This document shows positions 1 through 14,599 of a DNA stretch of 64,000 bases, piece by piece. Under the pieces are notes generated by a model. The model had not been told where the DNA came from and made no database searches. It worked only from the letters and a program-made list of their open reading frames with translations. This DNA comes from Sitta carolinensis (Eukaryota > Chordata > Aves > Passeriformes > Sittidae). Position 1 is the stretch's first letter, and each line of letters starts with the position of its first letter. Both the position numbers and the translations under genes were made by a program. Location of the stretch: contig CM063292.1 of assembly GCA_032173965.1 (NCBI GenBank), positions 946,501 to 1,010,500 on the forward strand. Direction: 5' to 3'.

Positions 1-484
1 ATCAGCCAGAAGTCCCACACACTCATTTCCCGACACAAATCCTCACCTGCATAAAGTTAATTAGTTATTAGACATATTATCTACAGTAAACTTCCAAATC
101 TCTTATCTTTCCCCAAAATATCTCGCCTAGACAAGCCCAGCTTCATAAATTCTCCTCCCAAAACCAAGGACACACAGGGACAGGCAGATTTGCAAAAAGT
201 ATTTTAAGTGTCAAATTTCTTCAACTGCCCTTTATCCGATTATCCTGCCCTTATAATCTCTCATCTGAGATCAGCTGCTTGGAACTTTGATCTTCCTGCC
301 AGTTGTACTGACAGTCCAGAAAATTCTATTTCACATGGTTATATGGACCAGAACCACACCAAACATGGGATCAGGATCCAACAGCACAGCACTAGGAATC
401 AGGAAAGAGAAGATTTTGTTGTGTGCTACTTGAACCTGCACAAAACATTCGAAATTTATACATCAGTAAAAAATAATCAAGAAA

Positions 485-695
485 TTTAGGAAGGAACTTC
501 TCCCAGTGAGTGGGATCTTTTCCCAGAAACTTTTCTAGCACAGGGTACCCAGAGCAGCTGTGGCTGCCCCATCCCTAGGAGTGGAGCTGGCCGGACAGGG
601 CTTGGAGCTCCTGGGACAGTGGAAGGTGCAGGGGGTGGAACTGGATGAGCTTTAAGGTCCCTTCCCAACCCAAACCACCCCAGGATTCTCTGGAA
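485..695 (+). mobile_element. CR1 LINE 3'-end fragment
   Basis: The stretch reads as the sense 3' end of a CR1 retrotransposon. It has an 'agcagctgtggctgcccc' block, then 'tggatgagctttaaggtccc' and a degenerate 'ccaggattctctg' tail. It is 5'-truncated and carries no intact ORF. It lies in NFAT5 intron 1. Confidence 0.8.
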
Positions 696-3562
696 TTGGG
701 TCACTTTAAGTTAAAACAACTGCACAAAAGGTGTCTGTGGCAGGGCCAGACACATGACCACCAGCCCACACAAAATATGTCCTTGGGTCAACATGGACCT
801 GGATCAGTCCCAGCAGCTGGTGACAGGATCTCTGTCTTCGAGGGGGAGAGGAGAGGCCTTGGAACGATTCAGGAAAAACAATGCTGAGGAGGTACAAAAA
901 CCAGCGTGTGAAACTGATGTGGTGATGCTGCAGCAGGAGCACAAAAGGCTGGTGGGTCCTGATGGCAAACCAAATCCTACAAGGTCCTTCACCTCCTGCT
1001 TTACCCACTTCCCCTCAGGGCACACACACAGCTGCTCTTTTCTAGGAATGACTCTGGATTTCTACACACAACCCAACCAGGCTGAGTTACAGACCTGGGG
1101 CTACAGCAAAGTCTGCGTGCTCAGCCCTCTCCCATCCCCACCAGCAGCAATCCCTCTGGAATTCCCAGCCCATCCTCATCCTCACAGCACCACGGGGACG
1201 TTCAGAAACACAGCACACCTTGTGACCTGCAACATCACACTCCTCCATCACTAGCATGCTGTGATTCCATTTAAACTTTATTCTCAGGAACAGAGCAGTT
1301 AAGCTTACAGGAGCAAAGAGAACACGATCAGTTTCCTGTGTGGGAATGCTGAGACAACTCCAAGATTCCCTGAGGAGTCACTGCAGCTTGGACACGTCTC
1401 ATACAAAGCCCTGCTTTTCCCAAAGAGGAGCATGAGAGTGCTCTCCCTCCTCATGGAAATGTCTGCTGTAAAGCAGCACACCAAATACACAAGGATCCAC
1501 AATTCCATCACACCCAACACCTTCTTCTCCTGGGCCATGAATCCTCCATGACTTTCTGGCTGTACCTACACAGACATTTCAGCTGCACAGATTAAAAACC
1601 GTGATTTCTAGAAATGGAGTGCCCTGTTATCTCGCACTGTGCTAGGACTGGCTCAGGGTGTTGCAGAACCTCTCTCTGTCCTCAAACTTTTGTGACACAA
1701 ATTGAACTGAGATCCTTCTGGTTGGTTGGCCAAATTGCTGCTGCCTGTAACTCGGCACCTGGTGATGCTGGGAGCATAAAGACAAGGAAAAGAGCAGAGA
1801 ATACCCAATTCCAATGTTAAAAACAACAGCAGCTCACCCACGAGGAATACAGACATCCTCACTTTGCCAGGACTGTCAAACACTTCAAACACTATGGAAT
1901 TTTCCTGACATACAGAAAAGATACCCCTAAGCTTCGCTATTCCATACCAAAGCCAAGCCACAGCATCCGGAACTGGCACAGCTGGAAGCCAAGTCACAAA
2001 CCTGACGGAGAAGTTTGCTCTGGCCTGCAGGCAAACGAGACCATAACTAATGCAGAGGGCCCTGGCTGCAGCTCCAGCACCACTTCTCCAGGCTGTTCCC
2101 AGGCCCAGCCTTGAGGAGGCTGCTGGAATCCAGCCCCAGCTCCTCCCCAGCTCACCTGTGTCTCTTCCACCACCATGACCTGCTCCTGGGACTTCACCCC
2201 CTGTAATGCCAGGGGCTCCTCCAGCAGCATCCCTTCAATCCCCATCCCTCGGCTAACAGGGAATGGCAGGCTTCCTGCTCCATGGAAATCGTGTGGAGAG
2301 TGAAATCAATACATGGGAGAAGATGAGAACCACCCAAATTGTCAGCACTAGCAGCAGAGATGGAGCATTTTCCACTTGCTGCTCACATTTTTTGCCCTTA
2401 AGGAAAGGTGTATCCTGGAAATCCCTCACCACTTCCATGACCTCATGAACAGCAGCCAAGTTAATCCTTGTCTTTTAATAAGCTCCCTGCACTGAATGGC
2501 TGCCCATTTGATCCCCACTGATACTCGTCTCCTCAACATGGTTTAATACCCCCACAGATTTGGCTGCTTCTTCCAAAGCCATTTCCTTGCTGCAGCACAT
2601 GACAGTCACACCAGAGATTAGACAAAACCTTGGTGTCCTCCTCTAATCAGCTGGTGGCATCGGAGCAGAAATCTCTTCTAATGATGTTCACTAAGCTGAT
2701 CAAAAAAACAAGCAAGCAAACAGGGCAAGAGAGTTGTTTATATGGAACTGAGATTAAAAAACAATTAGAAATCATGAAGCAGCAAGAAGCCTCTGTTACA
2801 CCGGGGAGGTCAGTGAAACGAAGTGAGCACACGTGCTCAGCAAATTAAAGAAACTATAAAGGAAAAATAACAGTATCCATATTCTACCTCACCCCCACTA
2901 GGGATGCAAATTCAGTTTCAGAGCGCCTGCACACATATAAAGGTCCTATGATGCTAATCTAAGACACAGTTTTGGATTAAACCTCTATTTACCAAGGCTC
3001 CAAATGTCAGATTCTCACTCCTCACTCCAAAGGCTGCTGCATTCTAATAAAACAATACATGTGACTTAACATATTTCAGAAACTTTTGTGGGTAAGGGAC
3101 ACTAAAACTAGAATCTACTCTAGGTCTAAAACATCCAGGCCTCTGCCAGAAGACCTTGTGGTTGGTTCATCTGTTTATCCTGAAGTTCAGTCCTAGTCAG
3201 AATTTCAGTGTCCATGATAACCACCACAGCTTAGTGGTTGACCTTACTAGAGGTCACTGATTCTACCACAGTATCTTAGCTCACAGAGAGTTTTCAGAGA
3301 ATGATGAAAGAATGGGGGAGCTCTAAATATTCAAAATCTAATCAAAGCCTCACTTTGTTAAAAGACATTCGTATCACATGGCCCTCAGGGATTTTTCTGT
3401 ACACAAAAGCTTGGGTGTGGGAAGACTTTGAAGCGGATTATTTTGCCCATCAGGAAGAGCCAGCTGAGGAACCCTCCGGCTCTTCACCCCAAGATAAACA
3501 GGTTCTCCTGCAGATCTCAGGAACAGCATTGACTAAGTTTGGTTATTACAACACCAAGAATT

Positions 3563-3800
3563 CAGAGAATCACAGAATCCTGGAACGGTTTGGGTGGAAG
3601 AGACCTTAATGAACATCTCATTAAACCCCCAGCCATGGGCAGGGACACCTTCTGTTGTCCCAGGGTGCTTCAAGCCCTGTCCAACCTGGCCTTGGGCACT
3701 CCCAGGGATCCAGGGGCACCCACAGCTTCTCTGGGCACCCTGTTGCAGGGCCTCCCCACCCTCACAGGGAACAATTCCTGCCCAATATCCCAACAGAATT
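3563..3800 (-). mobile_element. CR1 LINE 3'-end fragment
   Basis: This is the reverse complement of a CR1 3' end. It begins with 'aatcacagaatcctggaacg', followed by 'ccatgggcagggacaccttc' and 'ccaacctggccttgggcact', and ends near 'ccaatatcc'. It is truncated and noncoding. Confidence 0.85.
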
Positions 3801-4750
3801 CCTAACAGAACTAAGGATACATTTCAGAAAACTTAGGCAACCCCACTAGAGAGAGTTCACATCTCACAGTGTCACTGCTCTCCCTTCCTCAAGGCTAAAC
3901 CAGAAGTAACCTCCAGACCCACTGGAGTAACTCCTGCAGTGAAAACACATCAGTTCAGTACCTTCAGTCTTTGAGTGAGCAGACAAAACTGCTCCTCTAG
4001 CTGCTTTGAGACAGCACACCCAGAACCCCTGACAGGGAATGACAGGGATCTGTCCCCAGCCCAGGGAATGTTTTAGGCACTGAGATGGCAATGCTGATAA
4101 CAGGGCTGGCACAGGGGCTGGCACAGGGACTGCATGGATGGAAGCCAAAGAAGGATAACAAGGATTCAGTAAGAAGCTCAACAGAGGAAGCTCTGAGAGT
4201 CTGAGAAAGGAAACTAGGAGAGAGAAAAAGCTCAGTGCATAAACCAGAACAGAAACAGACTGAGACAGGCACAGCCCAGACAGATCAGTGGCCACTAAAG
4301 CACTTCCTACTTCAGTGCCGAGGGTTTGTTGTTTTTGAGGTTTGGGCTTTTTCCTTTTTTTGTTTGGCTGGTTTTTCTGAGCACTCCTTGGGAGATCCAA
4401 ACTGACTTGCAGAAGTGAGAATTGCCCGGGACAACTGCAGGCCATGGCAGCTCTGCTTAAGGGACAGCAGAGATTATTATATTGTAAAGTTACAAGAGGG
4501 AAAGAACACACAGCAAAGGGTAAATCAGCTTCTGTTCTGTATCTGTCAAAAGAGGATTTAGGACATATTACAGACTATCATACTCCTGCATTTCCTAACA
4601 TCTTCGCAACTTCACTGCTTCAACATCACAAGCTTGGCAGCAGGGAAAACAAGACAAACAGTCCTGAAAAGAGGTTTAGGTTTCACACAGGGCAAAAAGG
4701 AAGGACCCTGCTTGAGCATACATAGAATAGATAAAATACATCTGTTTAAA

Positions 4751-4840
4751 GAATCACAGAATCACTAAGGCTGGGAAAGACCTTTAAGAACACCAAGACC
4801 AACTGTTAACACAGCACTACCAAGTCCCACTAAACCACAG
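4751..4840 (-). mobile_element. CR1 LINE 3'-terminal fragment, different subfamily
   Basis: The sequence 'gaatcacagaatcactaagg' followed by 'ctgggaaagacctttaagaa' and 'caccaagaccaactgtt' is a CR1 3' tail of the type that carries a 'caagtccaacc' block. It differs from the commoner copies in this window. It directly abuts a plus-strand CR1 fragment. Confidence 0.7.
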
Positions 4841-4852
4841 GGATATAGATTG

Positions 4853-5080
4853 TGATAGGATATTGGGAAGAAATTCTTCCCTGAGAGGGTGAGGAGGCCC
4901 TACAAGCAGGTTGCCCAGAGCAGCTGTGGCTGCCCATCCTTGTCAAGTGTCCAAGGCCTGGCTGGACAGGGCTTGGAGCAACCTAGGACAGCAGAAGGTG
5001 TCTCTGCCCATGGCAGGGGGTGGAACAGGATGAGCTTCAAGGTCCCTTCCCACCCAGACCATCTCAGGATTCTGTGACAT
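4853..5080 (+). mobile_element. CR1 LINE 3'-end fragment
   Basis: This is a sense CR1 3' end. It runs from 'ttgggaagaaattcttccct' through 'agcagctgtggctgccc' and 'gatgagcttcaaggtccctt' to 'tctcaggattctgtga'. It is truncated and noncoding. Confidence 0.85.
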
Positions 5081-6111
5081 AACTCCATGGCAAAGGCAAG
5101 AAGAGAAGAGAGAGAAAGAAGCAGCCCATAGGCAGTGAGGCTGAGCAGGACAACAGACAATACAAAACAGTGTTGATGCAGACACCCTAAAACATTTTAG
5201 TTACTGGTCTAATCACTCATGTTTCTGCAAGAGTTGAAGCTGAGCTGTACTAAGATCATAACTCACAAGGCTCTCAATCCCATCTGTCTTACCCCAGTGC
5301 CAAATCCACCAAGTCACACTTACCAAAACATTGCTTTTATTTCATATTTTTGAGTATGTCTCAATACAATTAAACAAAGGACTCAATAAAAATTGAGCAC
5401 GCAACCTAAAATATGTGAAGACTAATTAATTAGCATGTTCTTCCTAACTGCCCAACGCTGCCCATGGATTCCACCCAGCCCTCAGAGGCAGGTCTGTCAC
5501 CAGAGCCTTGCCATGCTTTCCTGACAGAGGGGACTAGCTGCAGAGCACTGTTCCCTCTCTCTGCCACGCCACCCTCAGCGTATCCCTGACCATGGAGCAG
5601 GGAGAGACTGGAAGCAGGTCCTCCCGCCAGCACTCCTGTTATTGTCAGCCCTGGCAGGGCTAGATTGCTGCTACAGCAACAGTGGCAGGTTTTCAAAGAA
5701 ACTGCAGTATATACAAGGATGTTTTACACAGCCAAACAGAAAATCTTCCTTCCAGTTCCCCCGGCTTCAGACAAAAGCAGCAAACCCTAAATCAACAGGC
5801 TTCACGCGCGCGGGGAAAGGCAGAGGCCGTGGAGCTGCCTGTGCTAGAAAACTCCAGGATTAAAAAGCTGATGTTGGTGCAGCTCCACTCTGAGAATCCC
5901 CTGAGGATCTGAGTGCTCTGTGTTGGTGACGTAGCACTGGGCACTAACATTCAAATCTTGCCTGCAAGTGCTGCTATTCCCTGAAATTCACATTACGGCG
6001 TGCTAGTGAAGGAGAGAGAGTTTTCTGAAAGGCTGTTGTTTTAGAGAAAGATGAGCAGTAATATATCATTAATGATTAAAGCCATTAACATTTGATCACA
6101 ACTGTAATATC

Positions 6112-6235
6112 ACAGAATCCCAGACTGGTTTGGGTGGGAAGTGACCATCTCATTCCAACCTCCTGCCATGGACAGCTTCCAGTAGTCCAGGCTGTTCCAA
6201 GTCCCATCCAACCCAGCCTTGAACATTTTCACAAT
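6112..6235 (-). mobile_element. CR1 LINE 3'-end fragment (short)
   Basis: The block 'tcacagaatcccagactggt', 'ttgggtgggaagtgaccatc' and 'tccaggctgttccaagtccc' is an antisense CR1 3' end of about 120 bp. Confidence 0.8.
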
Positions 6236-6839
6236 ATCATTATTTCTTGAAATTAAAATTAAAAATTAAGCTTAAAGTTGTTTCTCGTATTTTTTTTAAA
6301 GGACAAGTATTACTACCAAAAATGGCAGTATTAAATAGGTAATTCTGCAAGCAATTCATAACCAGCTCCTGCACTATATCCCACTAACCTTCAGAAAAGT
6401 TGCTAATCTCAATATTCAGGATTCTGCACAGCAGGGTAGAGTTGAGAAATTAATCCTTTTAAAGTTGAATTTCAACAACTGACAAAGGCATGTGTTAGCT
6501 GAATTCTATTTATGGCATTCATCCAAATATCAAATAAAGCTTTCCTGGCTGCATTTCAGTCATCCCCATTCACAGCTCAAAGAGGACTTTCATAAATGTA
6601 GACAGGCAGTATAAATCCCGGATCTTGTTTGCATCCAATTTTACACATCTCAGAATGAGAGAACAACATTATTTAGGAATTGTCACTTCAAGGAATGGAC
6701 AGTAATGACTTACTGAGACATCTATCCTTTGCAGCTGTAAACTCCAGACAAAAACCAAAGAACATCAAAATACTCCTAAAATAGCATTGTGGACAAGGCA
6801 GAGCAGCAGGCAGGATGACAGAGCAGTAGGTACATGAGC

Positions 6840-6990
6840 ACAGAATCATGGAACCTCAGAACCCCAGACTGGCTGAACCTGGAAGGACCTTAAAGCTCAC
6901 CTCATTCCACCCCTTGCCATGGGCAGGGACACCTTCCACAAGACCAGGCTGCTCCAACCTGGCCTTGAAGTGTTTAAAGGAACCCAAACA
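6840..6990 (-). mobile_element. CR1 LINE 3'-end fragment
   Basis: An antisense CR1 3' end. Its marks are 'cagaatcatggaacctcaga', 'ggaaggaccttaaagctcac', 'ccatgggcagggacaccttc' and 'ccaacctggccttgaa'. Confidence 0.85.
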
Positions 6991-9489
6991 CCAGGTGATC
7001 AAAGAACATCAGTAATAGCTATTTATCAATCCCTTGGAAACACCTGTGTTGTTTCAAAAAGCAAAGTTCACCAGAAACAGAGGTAATCAGGCAGTTCCTT
7101 AGGTAGAATGCACCACCCAAATTCAGAGAAACAGAATCCACCTGACCCCACAGCAGTTTACTGTTGTCTCACAACAACATTTCTCAGCCTTTACAGGTTT
7201 GCACCATTTTTTTTCTGATGGGGTTATTTTTGTCATCTCTTACATTTGCTGGGAGCAAGAAAAGCAACAGCAGCAATGAAAGATATAAGAGTCTTTCTTT
7301 TGAGGCTGCACCACAATAGGTGAAGAACAAAAGGCATTCTGACAGACTCCCAACACACTGCAGCCACCTCTTGGGCTCAGGATTTCATCAGAAACCTGCA
7401 TGTACAGGCTGTGCTCCTGAGAGCTGCCCTGTCCCAGGAACTCTGACACCACACTCAGCATCTGCAGCCCACAAAGCACCTCCACGCCTGCCTGCCTTTA
7501 CTCCTTTGAAAGGCATGTTCTTTCATCACCAAAACTGAGGAATGTTTGTGCTTCCTACCATCCCTTTGCTCTCTACTGCTAACCCCACTGCCTGATGATA
7601 AACACTGCTCCTCAAATCACAGAGGATGTCCAATGCAGAGCACTCCTGGCAGTCACACGGGGCTCTGCTGACACCTCTAACACTGAAGGGACAACTATCA
7701 GGGACAGGAGCATGCCCAGGTACACCTGGGACAACTACTGCACCTGGAAAGGAGTCCTCAGGGAAATAACAATGGAGAAGGCTCAGGGATCTCATCCATG
7801 TGTGGAAATTCCTGATGGGAGGCAAGGAGAGGCTCCTCTTAGCAGTACCCCATGACAGGACAAGAGGCAGTGGGCACCAAATAAAACACATTAATTCCAT
7901 CTGAATTATCTTCTCCATGAAGAGAGCCAAGCACTGGCCCAAGTTGCCCAGGATGGTTGTGGAGTGTCTGTGAGGACAGCCAGACCCTGCTGGGCACGGT
8001 CCAGCACCCGCTCCAGCACCGAGTCCATGATCTCCAGAGGTCCCTGCCAGCCCCAAGGGCTGGGACTGAAAGCTGGCACTGCTCCCACCACTCACCCGGG
8101 ATCCTCTCCCACCACCAGAACATCTGACTGTTTTCAGAACTTTAACCTAAATCAGATTCCTGGGCTCTGCAGCACTTATTTGTGAGATAAAACCAAGACC
8201 ATTAGAAACCGTAATTATAAATTCCTCAGTAAATCTGCTTTAATAGGGATACACATTCCAAAGAAAGCTGCCTTTTTTCCTCCCTAAGGAAAAAAACATT
8301 CAAATATTAGCAGGAGACCTCCTCATTCCTAAACTGCAAACAGAGTAAACTTTAAATTAAATACAAGTATTTCTTCACCACATATACAACCAGACTGTGG
8401 GATTTCTTGCTGAGTCCAAAAACAGATCAAGAATCAAGAAAGATACTTCTATTCTGCCCCAAACAGTAAGGATTTACACATCTCCACAGCACAGGATCCT
8501 CACTGCAAAGGCAGAAAGCTGTCAGTTCCCAGAAGCTCTCAGCTCTGCAGCTGGTCATTGCCCAGTGGCCCCGTGGTGCTCCCTCCTGTCCAAACTCCCT
8601 GAGTTCTGCAGAGTGAATCCACACACATGACAAACATCAGGCCTCCACACAAGGAGGGACTGAAACAACTGGACCTAGTGTCAGTTCTTCTGAACAGGAA
8701 TGGAAACCCCAACATGTGGAAACATTTTAGGACTGCCTTTAAATCTCTCTCTTCCGTATCTTCACCCTATCTGGGGATTGACAGGAACCACTGTCCTTCC
8801 TTCCTCTGTCTGTCACACCTCCTGACCTTCAGCACCTCAACCTGCTTTTAGGATCAAAACCTTGTGTTTCTTCACACAGCACATCGGTTTCATAGACTTT
8901 GTAAGGCGACCCCAAATTCTTTCTAGTTATTTACAAAGCAACCATAAAACCTTTCCAAATGCTGAAGGGACAAGTGATGGAAGGGAATGGAGAACAATTA
9001 CAGAGTGTATGTATGTAAACAGTGACAACATTCCTGGGGCTGGTAAAGTGATATTAACATCACAGACGCCTCAGAGCTACACAATATATTGTGTATTTTA
9101 CAATATAGTAAAGCAGTGTACCAGAAGTTGGACATTTACATTTTAAACACTGCTGAAGCACTGCTTGCTTTGCAAACAGCAGTTACTGGAGATTCTACTG
9201 GGTCCATTAGCTCTTGCTATTACTACACAGTGCAAACTGTTCCAAGTAAGTTCCTAAAACAATTCGTAATGATAAACTGGCCTGACTGTTCAGCCTCATC
9301 AGTTTACTCTCTACATACCCACCAAGATAACACACGTGATAACTGCAGAGACACGACCACACACCTTACTTCACCTGCACTTTGGCCACTCATCAACTCC
9401 TGCTGAGGTTTACCAGCACTTCTACACTTCAAAATTAGTTCAGGCCATTGCCTTTTTGTATAAAATGAAGTATTATTTCTCTTTCATTT

Positions 9490-9622
9490 TCACCATCCCT
9501 GGAGCTGTTCAAGGAATGACTGGACATGGCACTCAGTGCTCTGGTCAACAAGGTGGGGATCACTCTAAAGCTGGACTCAACCTCAAAGGTCTTTTCCAAG
9601 CCAAATGATTCTGTGAAATTCA
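9490..9622 (+). mobile_element. CR1 LINE 3'-end fragment
   Basis: A sense CR1 3' end with 'cctggagctgttcaaggaat', 'ggactcaacctcaaaggtct' and the terminal 'aaatgattctgtgaa' tail. Confidence 0.8.
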
Positions 9623-9840
9623 TTTTATATAGAACTACGTAACCTGTGTACCAGTGCAAAAGTCAGATCAAGCCTCCAGAATGCCAATCATTTTTAGTTA
9701 CAGATACAAAAAAAGTAACTGTGCTGTTGAAAATTTATAAATAAAGGTCAGATGCTTCATAAAGAATGAAAAATCTTAACCTACAACTTCAGAAATATGT
9801 GATGAGAAAATTCTACTTCATGACAACAATAATATGCAGT

Positions 9841-9985
9841 ACAGAATCACAGAACCATGGAATGGTTTGGGTTGGAAGGGACCTAAAGTTCATCTCATTC
9901 CACTCCCTGACATGGGCAGGGACACCTTCCAATAGACCAGGCTGCTCCAAGTCTTGTCCAACCTGGTCTCAGACACTTCCAGGGA
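9841..9985 (-). mobile_element. CR1 LINE 3'-end fragment
   Basis: An antisense CR1 3' end. It contains 'gaatggtttgggttggaagg', 'gggcagggacaccttccaat' and 'aggctgctccaagtcttgtc'. It is about 145 bp long. Confidence 0.85.
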
Positions 9986-10127
9986 CAAAAGAATTGGGCA
10001 GTGTATGGGGATTCCCTAATAGAAAAAACGACAATGTGCAGAGAAGGACAAAGTATCCAAACCAAGTAAAACTGAGGAAGAATCTAACTGGTCTTAGAAC
10101 AAAAACCCCACACGTTTCTTCATAGCA

Positions 10128-10290
10128 AGGGCTGTCCAGGGCACTGGTGGAGTGCCCATCCCTGGAAGTGCTCAAAACCTGAGTGGCTGTGGCACATGAG
10201 GACACTGTGAGTGCTGAACATGGAGGTGCTGGCCGACACTTGCTTGGGGACCTTAAAGGTCTTTTCCAACCTCGACCATTCCATGATTTA
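10128..10290 (+). mobile_element. CR1 LINE 3'-end fragment
   Basis: A sense CR1 3' end. It contains 'ggagtgcccatccctggaag', then 'ggaccttaaaggtcttttcc' and 'aacctcgaccattccatgat'. The 140 bp between it and the antisense copy to its left hold nothing I recognise. Confidence 0.75.
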
Positions 10291-13200
10291 CACTTGGGGT
10301 ACAGAGAAGCACTGGGGAGCCCAAGGCAGGAGCAGTCTCACACTCCTTCACCCACACCTGTGGCAGGGAGCCTTTGGCGTGTCCTGCCCAACCCTCCAAG
10401 CTCCAGAAGCAGATTCCCACCCCAATTCCCAGAAAGGAATTCCCACCCCAGCCGGAATCCTGTCTGTCCAGGCCTCGGCACAAGAGCACATGCACAGCAA
10501 ATGCTGCCCAAGGCACAATGCAAGGAGCATTTCTCTCCACAGCAGAGCCACATCAGCAGTTTCAGCTCATCTGCTCCCACCTCCACTAATGATCCCAGTG
10601 CCCCAGAGCCCCCCTCTCCTGCTGTGACACCGCTCCTTGTGCAAGCTGCACGGTAACTAGACCAGGAAGCAGAACAATGTGAGAAAATCCGATCAGAAGT
10701 ACAATATCCCCATTCTAGATCAGTTTCCCAATCCCATTCATCTCCCATCCACAAACAACAATTGTGCTGGCACGATTCAGAGCCCAGTCCATGGGTGAGA
10801 ACAGAAGGTGAGGAAAAGGGGCTGTTCAGGCAGCTCTGCCACCGGAATAGTCCAATTACAGCCTGGAAAGCTGTGAATTCAAAGTCCTCCCCCTACCCCC
10901 AGCACCACACAATCATCTTGCAGCAACACATTCCAGAGTTTTGTTTTGAAAGCCAATAAAGGAGGAAGATTCCAAGGAGGAAAGGACATTTACGAGGCTG
11001 ACGCACAAGTTAAGGAACTTTGGTTGAATCCATTTTGGTTAAGCCAGAATGTCCTGGGGGCAGCTGGAAGAGCTGCAAGAGGTGGTGTAGGGATCCAGCC
11101 CTCACAGAACACAGCACCCGCAGTGGCACCTTCTACCAGCTACAAAAAGACAAAAACTGCCACAAATACAAGCCAAGTCTGGCTTCTATCCCTAAAACCT
11201 GCCGGTACTAGTTCTAAAGTTCTAAGCTATTCTCATCGTTTCCATCCCTCTTTGATAATTTAGGCACTGTCTTACTAGAGTTACCCCTGGGACCACAGGA
11301 AGAAAAGAGGTCTGGTAGGGAAAAAGAAAAATCACCAAACCCCACGTTTTGTATCACAATTCCCAGCAAACACAAGTGGATTACAGTCAGTTCACATTTA
11401 CTGTGAACATCTGAAGAACATTTGAGTTTTGGTTATATGACATTTTTAGGGCAAAAGAGCTATTTATCAGACTACTAACATTCCTCTTGTTGCTACCAAA
11501 TTCCAGGAAGTCTCTCAGTTTTACAGTCACTCCATTGTGGAAAGCAAAATCCAGGACATAAATAAAAACTTCTAACTGTGCTTGCTGCAGTGCAAAAATG
11601 CCATTTTATTAGTACACACACATTATTGGGTAACTCCAAATGAATGTATTAGCTAAATTAATCCCATGTTTAATCAGATTTGGTACCTGACATCTGATGA
11701 ACTGCTTTAATTACAGGTTTTTACCTCTGCCTGCTGCCAGCAAAGAGCCAACTTTGCTCTATTTGAATTCTGCAGATGATACTCAACCACAGGACAACCA
11801 GCCTCGAGGTTTTAGGTTTTATGCTCCAGTGATTTTTCTACTACATTACTAATCTGTATGCACATTTGGGTTGGTTTATTCCAAAAAGGACAGTCTGTTA
11901 TGTAAAGATGGGAAAGAAACATACGACAGCCTAAATATTTTCAGCATGAAGTGATGCACATTTTTTAGTATCTCTATTAACTTCTTAGCAGGAGATGCCA
12001 TCCTTCTGCAATAGTTACAAAGCATTTCTTAATTGATTATACATTATTTAAAATTGACTATACATTAAAAGACTGTTTTTAGTCCTTGACACAAGTCAGC
12101 TCCTCAGGGTCTGTGGGATGAGCTCCAGCAACAGGCCTTGGAATCCACACTTCCCATTTCTTTCACTTTTAACAGCTACAACCTAGATATAAAACACTTA
12201 GAGAGCCTATTGCAGAGGCCTGCAAGTTAAGTACATTTTCACTATCATTTTAAACCAATATAAGCTGCTAAAAGACCTAGTCCCACCTTTCCCCAAGGCC
12301 AGTTTCCACACATCCCTTCCTTGAGTCAGCACATGCCATTCATGAAGACCCACAGCAAACATAGGACACTCACCCCATTAAAATTAACATTCCTCCTCCC
12401 CTTTTCCTTTGGGAAAGAGTAAGGGAGAAGCTGAGTTAATTTTACCATGATCAGCTCCCCAGTCCAGCTCGCTGTGGCCACGTCACAGTTGGCGTGAGCA
12501 GAGCCACAAGGAAAAGAGGAGCCTGAACTGTGCACGTGGGAATCCATCCTGGCTGGAGCTGCTCATGGAAACACCTACAGGGGCAAAAGCTGGAACACAA
12601 AGTATTGAGATCCTCGAAGACAAGACTCCCTGTCCCAAGATACACATAAATGAAAAGAAATGACTCGAGTGAGTTATGGGAGCAGAGTTTACATAATCAC
12701 CTCACACTGTGGGGTGAGTTTATACTACCCACTCACACTCACCTGAGGTGTGGGGGCTTTTAGAGTTTTGTTTAACTTTTTTTTTACGAGAATATGAAAA
12801 CAAAACTCTTAACTGAGATGGTGGCGCAAGCCAAAACTTTTAACACACGGTGCAGGGACAGGCTGATGACATAACTCAGCCAGTCCAGAGAAGGGGAGAA
12901 AATACACCAGAAAAAAACTCATACTACTAAAAACTTTGCTAAAAGCACTGCGTTTCCAAACGTAACTTCGGGTTTTTTTAATCGGTGGGCACAGACTCTG
13001 CCACTTTAACTCCAACAAACGGCACTTTCTCTGTCAGGAACCCCGGTAACTCCGCAGGCCACGGCGAGCCGAGCTTCTCCCAGAGCCCCTGAGCCGCCGG
13101 CGATGTTTCCCGAGGCCGGGATGGCACAGGAATGCGACCGAGAGGAGAGGGGCTGGCCCCAGCTCACCCCGGGGCTGGATTCCACCCGCGGGGCGGCCAC

Positions 13201-14599
13201 GGCTAAAAGCAGAGCGGTTATAAGAAACTACTCGCGCTAACACACCCTCATCATAAATGCATATTTGTGGTTCTCTCAGTGTGTTCAGGCCTTTCCCTTT
13301 ATCTCATCAGTTGTACTTGTACCCTGAGCCAGAGCACTTGTCCACGGGATAAACTTATCTGTATCTATCTAGGAAAAAAAAAGGTACACTGGAGTGTGTT
13401 CTGATCTGCCAGGGAACCAGTAACACCTTTTCCTAAATCCAGATAAATCATACAATCGCCTCACTATTCATTCCCAAGAAGTATATTCATTGGTTCTAAA
13501 GTTTAAATTGTATGTCAACTTATCTCCTTGATCTTTTGTTGTGACAAAATATGAAAAGCAAAACTTGCTTTAACCTCTCTGTAACCCTTCTCTGAGTTAT
13601 ACACCTCTGTCATGGCATCTTGCTTGGATCAAGCAGCTCATTGTGACCACAACATCTTTCCCTCGACCTCTTCCAGCTCTGAACCCACACCTATGCACCG
13701 GAAGAAAAATGCACTCTTGATTAATCAGTTTGAGACTCTTTTTCAACCTGAAACACTCAGCCATTCCAGTAAACACAAAAAAATAAAAGAGAACTCGCAT
13801 TAAGATTGGGCAGTTCAAAAGTTCTGCTCAATTAACAAGCCCTTGAAGCAATTTTGTGACTTACGTGAAATTTTATCTCCAGTGTGTCAGAGACTAACAG
13901 TGCACATTTCCCAAATTTCCAGTAGGATAAATCATAACCTCAATGGGGTTTATTACCTGTATCTATAACTGAACTACCCTGTTCCAAAATACTCTTCCTA
14001 CTGCCGGCACTAGGACTGAAACCAACTGGATGGAACACATTGTGCTGGGTAACCAGAGAGCCTTGAGCCCCTCTAGTAACATCCTAAAAAAAAAACTTAC
14101 AAGCTACCAATGATAGCTTTAAAGACAAAGACAATTACTCTGAGCAGTTTGAGAGCTTTCAATATGCATTTTAATTCATTAAAGTCTTTTTATTTCTTAT
14201 ACCTTCATTGCTTACCAACACACAACTCCAAGTTAATGACCATATTGTAGTCCTAAAAAAAGTACATCTTTCCACCGTTAAGCTGGTTTACACCTTCACT
14301 TCAGGGTAATAAGAGACTTTCCACTTATTTCGTTGTATGGCCCCAAAACTGCTCCCCTCACCTGCGGGCAGGTATGTTCAACAAACTACTAGTAAACTAC
14401 TATCAAGTACTTCTAGTACCACGAACTAATAGTAGTGGCTTTTGAGTCTTTTAAACATGAGAAAATGAGCTAAAATCTCTGTAGTACGTAACGCTTCTCC
14501 TGGTGGACTTACCCATGTTCACGTGCACTTGTCAGAGCTCAAATTCGGTATTATGAAAACAGAAGCTAATTTAATTTACTTTTAAACCCACTTCATCCC